Source of the DNA: Streptomyces verrucosisporus
Lineage (GTDB): Bacteria; Actinomycetota; Actinomycetes; Streptomycetales; Streptomycetaceae
DNA: 64,000 nucleotides
Direction of reading: 5' to 3'
Assembly (NCBI RefSeq): GCF_017114865.1
Contig: NZ_JADEYH010000002.1
Coordinates: forward strand, 1-64,000
Shown: one piece after another, positions 60,728 to 64,000 of the stretch
How positions within the stretch are numbered: the first letter of the stretch is position 1
Layout: each line of letters opens with the position of its first letter
Program-made: the position numbers and the translations under genes
The notes under the pieces: model-generated
What the model was told of the DNA's origin: nothing
Seen by the model: the letters and a program-made list of their open reading frames with translations, nothing else
Databases searched by the model: none

Positions 60728-61216
60728 CTACGACCCGGAGCCGCCCGCGCTCTCGTCCGCGTCCCCCTCGGTGTCCTCCGCCGTGTTCCCATCGGCGGCC
60801 CGCTCGGCGCAGTCGCGGCAGCGGCCGAAGATCGCGAAGTGCTTCATGTCCGTGTCGAAGCCGAACTTCTCGCGCAGCCTGTCGGTGAAGTCGGCGGCGA
60901 GCGCGATGTCGGCCTCGATCACCGTGGTGCAGTCCCGGCACACCAGGTGCATGTGGTCGTGCCGGTCCGCCAGGTGGTAGGTGGGAGCGCCGTGGCCCAG
61001 GTGGGCGTGGCTGACCAGCCCCAGCTCCTCCAGGAGCTCCAGCGTGCGGTAGACGGTGGAGATGTTCACGCTCCCCGCCGTGCGACGCACCTCGGCGAGG
61101 ATGTCCTCCGGAGTGGAGTGCTCCAGCTTGTCCACGGCTTCCAGCACGAGCTGGCGCTGCGGCGTCAGCCGGTATCCGCGTCTGCGTAGGTCGCTCTGCC
61201 AGTCGGTGCTCACCAC
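60728..61216 (-). CDS. nur: Nur, nickel-responsive Fur-family regulator
   Basis: 162 residues from the GTG at 61214-61216. Fur-type winged helix (RGYRLTPQRQLVLEAVDKLEHSTPEDI, then VNISTVYRTLELLEELGLV). Metal ligands known from S. coelicolor Nur fall at identical numbers: His70, His72 and His126 (Ni site), and His33, His86, His88 and His90 (M site). Structural C-x2-C pairs are 93/96 and 133/136. Nur represses nickel uptake and sodF and permits sodN. The C-terminal 25 residues are an acidic extension. No ribosome site precedes it; TACACT seven bases upstream suggests a leaderless transcript. Confidence 0.9.
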   Translation of the reverse strand: MVSTDWQSDLRRRGYRLTPQRQLVLEAVDKLEHSTPEDILAEVRRTAGSVNISTVYRTLELLEELGLVSHAHLGHGAPTYHLADRHDHMHLVCRDCTTVIEADIALAADFTDRLREKFGFDTDMKHFAIFGRCRDCAERAADGNTAEDTEGDADESAGGSGS

Positions 61217-61261
61217 AGTTGCCAGTGTAGGAGGGGCGCCGGGCATAGCTGCCGGATCGCG

Positions 61262-61891
61262 CTATCGAGCGCCGAGGAGCCCGGTGAACAGCAGGTCCTC
61301 CAGCGTTCCGCGGAGTTCGGCGGTTGTCCGTGCGATCTCCGTGTGGATCCGGACCTTCTCGTCCAGCGCGGCGAGCTGTCCGCCGATCTCCCGCTGGGTA
61401 TGGAGGGGGGGCAGCACGACGGGGATGCCGCCCAGGTCCTGGAGGGAGACGTGCTGGATCGTCGACCCCCGGGTGTGCCTGGCGACGTAGGCGGCGACAG
61501 CCGGTCGCGAAAGGCAACACACCAGGAAATCGGGGAGGACCTCGTCCAGAGGCCTGATCCTCACCAGGTGCCCGCTGAACAGCCAGCCTGCCTGCTGTTC
61601 GGATACCAGGGCGATACGCCCTACGGCGCCCGAACGGGCGAGGAGAACGTCTCCGGGCCTGAGACGGTGGTGGGAGGACCGGATGGGAACGGCTTCCTCC
61701 GGGATCCTGCCGACACTGTCCGGAGTGATCCGCCGACCGCTGATATCCCGGGGCCTGACAAGGGGAACGCCCTCACCGTCGTGCCGACCGGTGCGCAGGG
61801 TGGCCCAGGACGGCCCGCCCTGGAGTTCGCATACCTCCGCGAGACGCACCTCGCGCCATCCCGGCGGCAGTGGACCGGTCGGTCGGCTCAT
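61262..61891 (-). CDS. Type I restriction specificity subunit (HsdS), half size
   Basis: 209 residues: one target-recognition domain (WREVRLAEVCELQGGPSW...LRPGDVLLARSGAVGRIAL) and one conserved helix (TIQHVSLQDLGGIPVVLPPLHTQREIGGQLAALDEKV). Canonical HsdS has two of each (about 400-450 residues). Half-size subunits dimerise to recognise symmetric sites. Start overlaps the methylase stop by four bases (ATGA), so it is the DNA-recognition partner of that enzyme. No hsdR follows; the next gene is nur. Confidence 0.9.
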   Translation of the reverse strand: MSRPTGPLPPGWREVRLAEVCELQGGPSWATLRTGRHDGEGVPLVRPRDISGRRITPDSVGRIPEEAVPIRSSHHRLRPGDVLLARSGAVGRIALVSEQQAGWLFSGHLVRIRPLDEVLPDFLVCCLSRPAVAAYVARHTRGSTIQHVSLQDLGGIPVVLPPLHTQREIGGQLAALDEKVRIHTEIARTTAELRGTLEDLLFTGLLGAR

Positions 61892-63570
61892 GCGTTGTGC
61901 CTCCGCAGTATCGATTCGACAGCCGCGTCAATCCTCGCCGCTTCCTCGTGCAGCCTGGCGAGTTCGTCGCGCAGACCGCCGATACGGGCGCGGTGGTCGG
62001 GCGCGCCCCCCTCCACAGGAGCGGGGGACACGTACAGGGAGGGAGCGAGGGCGTAGCCGTTACCGCGTATCTCGCCGATGCTCGCCGACCTGCTGAACTC
62101 GGCCCTTCCCCGGTACGCCGTACCCGTCGCCCGGGCGTCCCGCCAGGCGTGGTACTCCCGGGCGACGGCGGCGATCTCGTGGTCCGGCAGGTGCCGGACG
62201 CTGCGCGAGAGCATCTCCCCCAGAGCGCGGGCGTCGATGAAGAGGATCTCGTCACACCTTCCCGTCGGCGCACTCAGGATCCACAGCGTCACGGGGATGC
62301 CGGTGGAGAAGAAGAGCCCCGGGGGAAGCGAGACCAGGCACTCCACGGCGCCGTCCTCCACCATGGCGGACCGGATCGCCCGCTCTCTCCTGTTGGCCGA
62401 GGTGGCCGCGATGTTGGCCATGACCAGACAGGCTCGTCCACCGGGAGAGAGCAGGTCCACGGCGTACTGCAGCCAGTCGAAGTTCGCGTTGTGGGAAGGG
62501 GGCGGCCCGTACCGCCAGTGGTCCGACTGGCGTACGGAGCCGGCGACGCGGACATTGAACGGAGGATTGGCCAGAAGGAGACCAACCTTGCGTCCGAGCG
62601 GAGCCGTGAGCGCGGACGGAGCAGCGGCACCCGGTTTCATATCGGCCGAGGAGTGTCCGCGCAGGCCCAGCCCCATCCTTGCGAGTCGGAGGGGGAACTC
62701 GGGCAGACCGGCTCCGCTGACCCGGGTGGAGCCCGCGGAGCCTGTGGCGGTCCAGGCGTCGACGACGGCCGTCAGCATCTCGCCCGCACGGCAGAACGGG
62801 TCGTGCGCTTCGGTCGCGTCGACAGCGGGTGTCACAAGAGCAGCGGCAGCGCGCGCCACGGACACGGGGGTGAAGAGCTCGCTTCCCGCTCGCCCGGCCC
62901 ACTCCTCGGTATATCTCTTCACCAGGAGATCGAAGGCGCGGACATACTGACCCAGGTCCTCCGCGGCATGCGCGTCGATCAGGCGGACGGCATCCGCCAG
63001 GGCCTGTTCCCTGCCCTGCCAGGACTGCACGGTGGAAGGAGAGAGCCCGGTCGGAAGACCGCCCGCGATCACCTGCCGGAGGTCGGCGGTTTCCGGACCG
63101 CGCGCCGTGCGGTCGGCGAGCTTCCTCAGTGAGCTCCACACCTGGGGTTGGGAACCGCACAGGTAGATCAGAGCCAGCAGCATCTCGGCGCGATCGGGCA
63201 GGGGCACACTCCCGCGCGGCAGGAGGGCTTCGTCGCTCGCGAGCCGCTCGACGGCGCGCAGCAGCGGTGCGGCGTCCACAGCCTTCGAGGGCGCGACGGT
63301 GGTCGCTTCCGAGCCGGAACGGAAACGATCTCCGTATGTCGTACCGGCAGGCTCGCCATCCCCGCGTGCGTTCACCGGGATGACGCGGCGGTCCAGCCAG
63401 TCCGCGACCTCCGCCGCGCGGAAGAGTTCCGTTCCGCCCTCCCCGGCCGGAACGGGTCCGGGAAACGTGTCGGGGTGACGCCGCTCCCAGTTGCTGACAG
63501 CGGGGCGGCGCACTCCGGCGAGCCGGGCGATCTCGGCCCGTGAGACGAGCCTGCCGTCGAGGTCTTCCAC
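61888..63570 (-). CDS. N6-adenine DNA methylase (HsdM-like) with N-terminal HTH
   Basis: 560 residues. An N-terminal HTH (RAEIARLAGVRRPAVSNWERR, residues 11-31) is followed by a helical domain and an N6-MTase core with motif I DPFCRAGEM (257-265; the usual first Gly replaced by Arg) and catalytic motif IV NPPF (335-338). A C-terminal coiled segment (LRDELARLHEEAARIDAAVESI) likely binds the specificity subunit. The HTH fusion, not found in classical HsdM, suggests regulation or DNA tethering. Stop overlaps the hsdS start; follows the Abi-type gene by 16 bases. Confidence 0.9.
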   Translation of the reverse strand: MEDLDGRLVSRAEIARLAGVRRPAVSNWERRHPDTFPGPVPAGEGGTELFRAAEVADWLDRRVIPVNARGDGEPAGTTYGDRFRSGSEATTVAPSKAVDAAPLLRAVERLASDEALLPRGSVPLPDRAEMLLALIYLCGSQPQVWSSLRKLADRTARGPETADLRQVIAGGLPTGLSPSTVQSWQGREQALADAVRLIDAHAAEDLGQYVRAFDLLVKRYTEEWAGRAGSELFTPVSVARAAAALVTPAVDATEAHDPFCRAGEMLTAVVDAWTATGSAGSTRVSGAGLPEFPLRLARMGLGLRGHSSADMKPGAAAPSALTAPLGRKVGLLLANPPFNVRVAGSVRQSDHWRYGPPPSHNANFDWLQYAVDLLSPGGRACLVMANIAATSANRRERAIRSAMVEDGAVECLVSLPPGLFFSTGIPVTLWILSAPTGRCDEILFIDARALGEMLSRSVRHLPDHEIAAVAREYHAWRDARATGTAYRGRAEFSRSASIGEIRGNGYALAPSLYVSPAPVEGGAPDHRARIGGLRDELARLHEEAARIDAAVESILRRHNA

Positions 63571-63586
63571 GGGCGCCTCCTTCCGG

Positions 63587-64000
63587 TCAGAAGCGTGAAT
63601 CCGGCCCGTTGCGGCGGGCGAGTACGGAGGGGAAGCGGTCGAGTGCCTGGATCTCCTTCACGAGCTCAGGACTCATGTACCCCAGCAGACGGTAGATCTT
63701 GGTGTGATCGGCGGCCAGGTCGCGGTGGTGGACGGGCTCGTGGTGCATGACCCGGTTCCGGAGCAGCACCAGCGACCAGAGACTGTCGTAGAGGACCCCA
63801 CGCCTGCCGGAGTAGTGCGGGAAGGCACGGTGCAGGACGGGAACCCACAGGGAGCGGTCGTAGCCACGGCTGAGAAGAGAGGCCCAGAAGCCGAAGGACA
63901 GTTCGGCGACCACGCTGTCCGCGGGCACGGACCGCAGGCCGCGATCCTCGCATTTGCGCCGTGCTCGGGCGACCAGACGCCGGCCGTTTCCGTTGAGGGG
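63587..64000 (-). CDS. Abi-like HEPN protein, 5' end outside the window
   Basis: The last 137 residues are visible; the frame is open to the window edge. The segment VVAELSFGFWASLLSRGYDRSLW then DSLWSLVLLRNRVMHHEPV matches the Abi_2/AbiD-type phage-abortive-infection family. It includes the HEPN ribonuclease motif R-x4-H (Arg and His codons within 63743-63760). HEPN proteins cleave RNA to stop phage multiplication. Encoded 16 bases upstream of the methylase in one probable operon, suggesting a combined modification/abortive-infection defence. Its N-terminal part cannot be judged. Confidence 0.8.
   Translation of the reverse strand, partial: PLNGNGRRLVARARRKCEDRGLRSVPADSVVAELSFGFWASLLSRGYDRSLWVPVLHRAFPHYSGRRGVLYDSLWSLVLLRNRVMHHEPVHHRDLAADHTKIYRLLGYMSPELVKEIQALDRFPSVLARRNGPDSRF

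Overview
The window is high-GC actinobacterial chromosome, almost certainly from a Streptomyces species. Third codon positions are nearly always G or C, GTG starts are common, and several gene sets are typical of that genus: the XRE-DUF5753/DUF397 pair, DUF2516, DUF3152, CsoR, Nur, RsiG and the pit/pst phosphate block. No rRNA, tRNA, CRISPR array or insertion sequence was recognised. Functions are read from the sequence and from known families; no database search was run.

Left end (1-9.4 kb): an aminoglycoside-nucleotidyltransferase-like gene, then a minus-strand cluster resembling a chromosomal type IV secretion machine. It comprises a degenerate coupling-protein-like membrane protein, a VirB4-type ATPase, an SCO6880-family protein, a polytopic VirB6/TrbL-like protein and a VirB8-like single-pass protein. 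A two-TM pilin-sized protein follows, and a divergent transglycosylase/NlpC-P60 wall hydrolase lies next to it.

9.6-24 kb is housekeeping: PAP2 phosphatase, lipoprotein, CsoR with its operator, the DUF47-Pit phosphate transporter pair, and the pstSCAB operon with a PHO box upstream of pstS. A RipA-like wall hydrolase, a response-regulator/SpoIIE phosphatase, DUF2516, a histone-H1-like protein, an XRE regulator and a frameshifted acetyltransferase follow.

24-43 kb is mixed metabolism and signalling: DUF5710, DUF368, WrbA, a Tat-exported amine oxidase with a collagen-like tandem repeat, a BBE-type flavoenzyme divergent from a LysR regulator, a VOC protein, a DUF3152 protease and a sulfotransferase. 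An FMN reductase sits behind a SoxR-type promoter. A PAS-SpoIIE phosphatase is followed by a same-strand group rsiG - asparaginase - eis-like; rsiG encodes the c-di-GMP-armed anti-sigma factor of sigma-WhiG. The dtd gene is divergent from rsiG.

43-54 kb: an alpha-glucosidase plus sugar ABC transporter operon, whose first permease carries an unusual inserted beta-sandwich-like domain; an orphan solute-binding protein; and a PadR - ABC ATPase - FtsX permease operon. 54-61 kb: a secreted trypsin-like protease, the XRE/DUF397 group, an unknown 99-residue protein, a shortened WYL regulator, a CarD-like protein, YgfZ and the nickel regulator Nur.

Right end (61.3-64 kb): a probable defence module of a half-size HsdS-like subunit, an HTH-fused N6-adenine methylase, and an Abi-type protein with a HEPN motif that runs off the window. 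Together with the type IV secretion-like cluster, this is the most promising place for undescribed biology.
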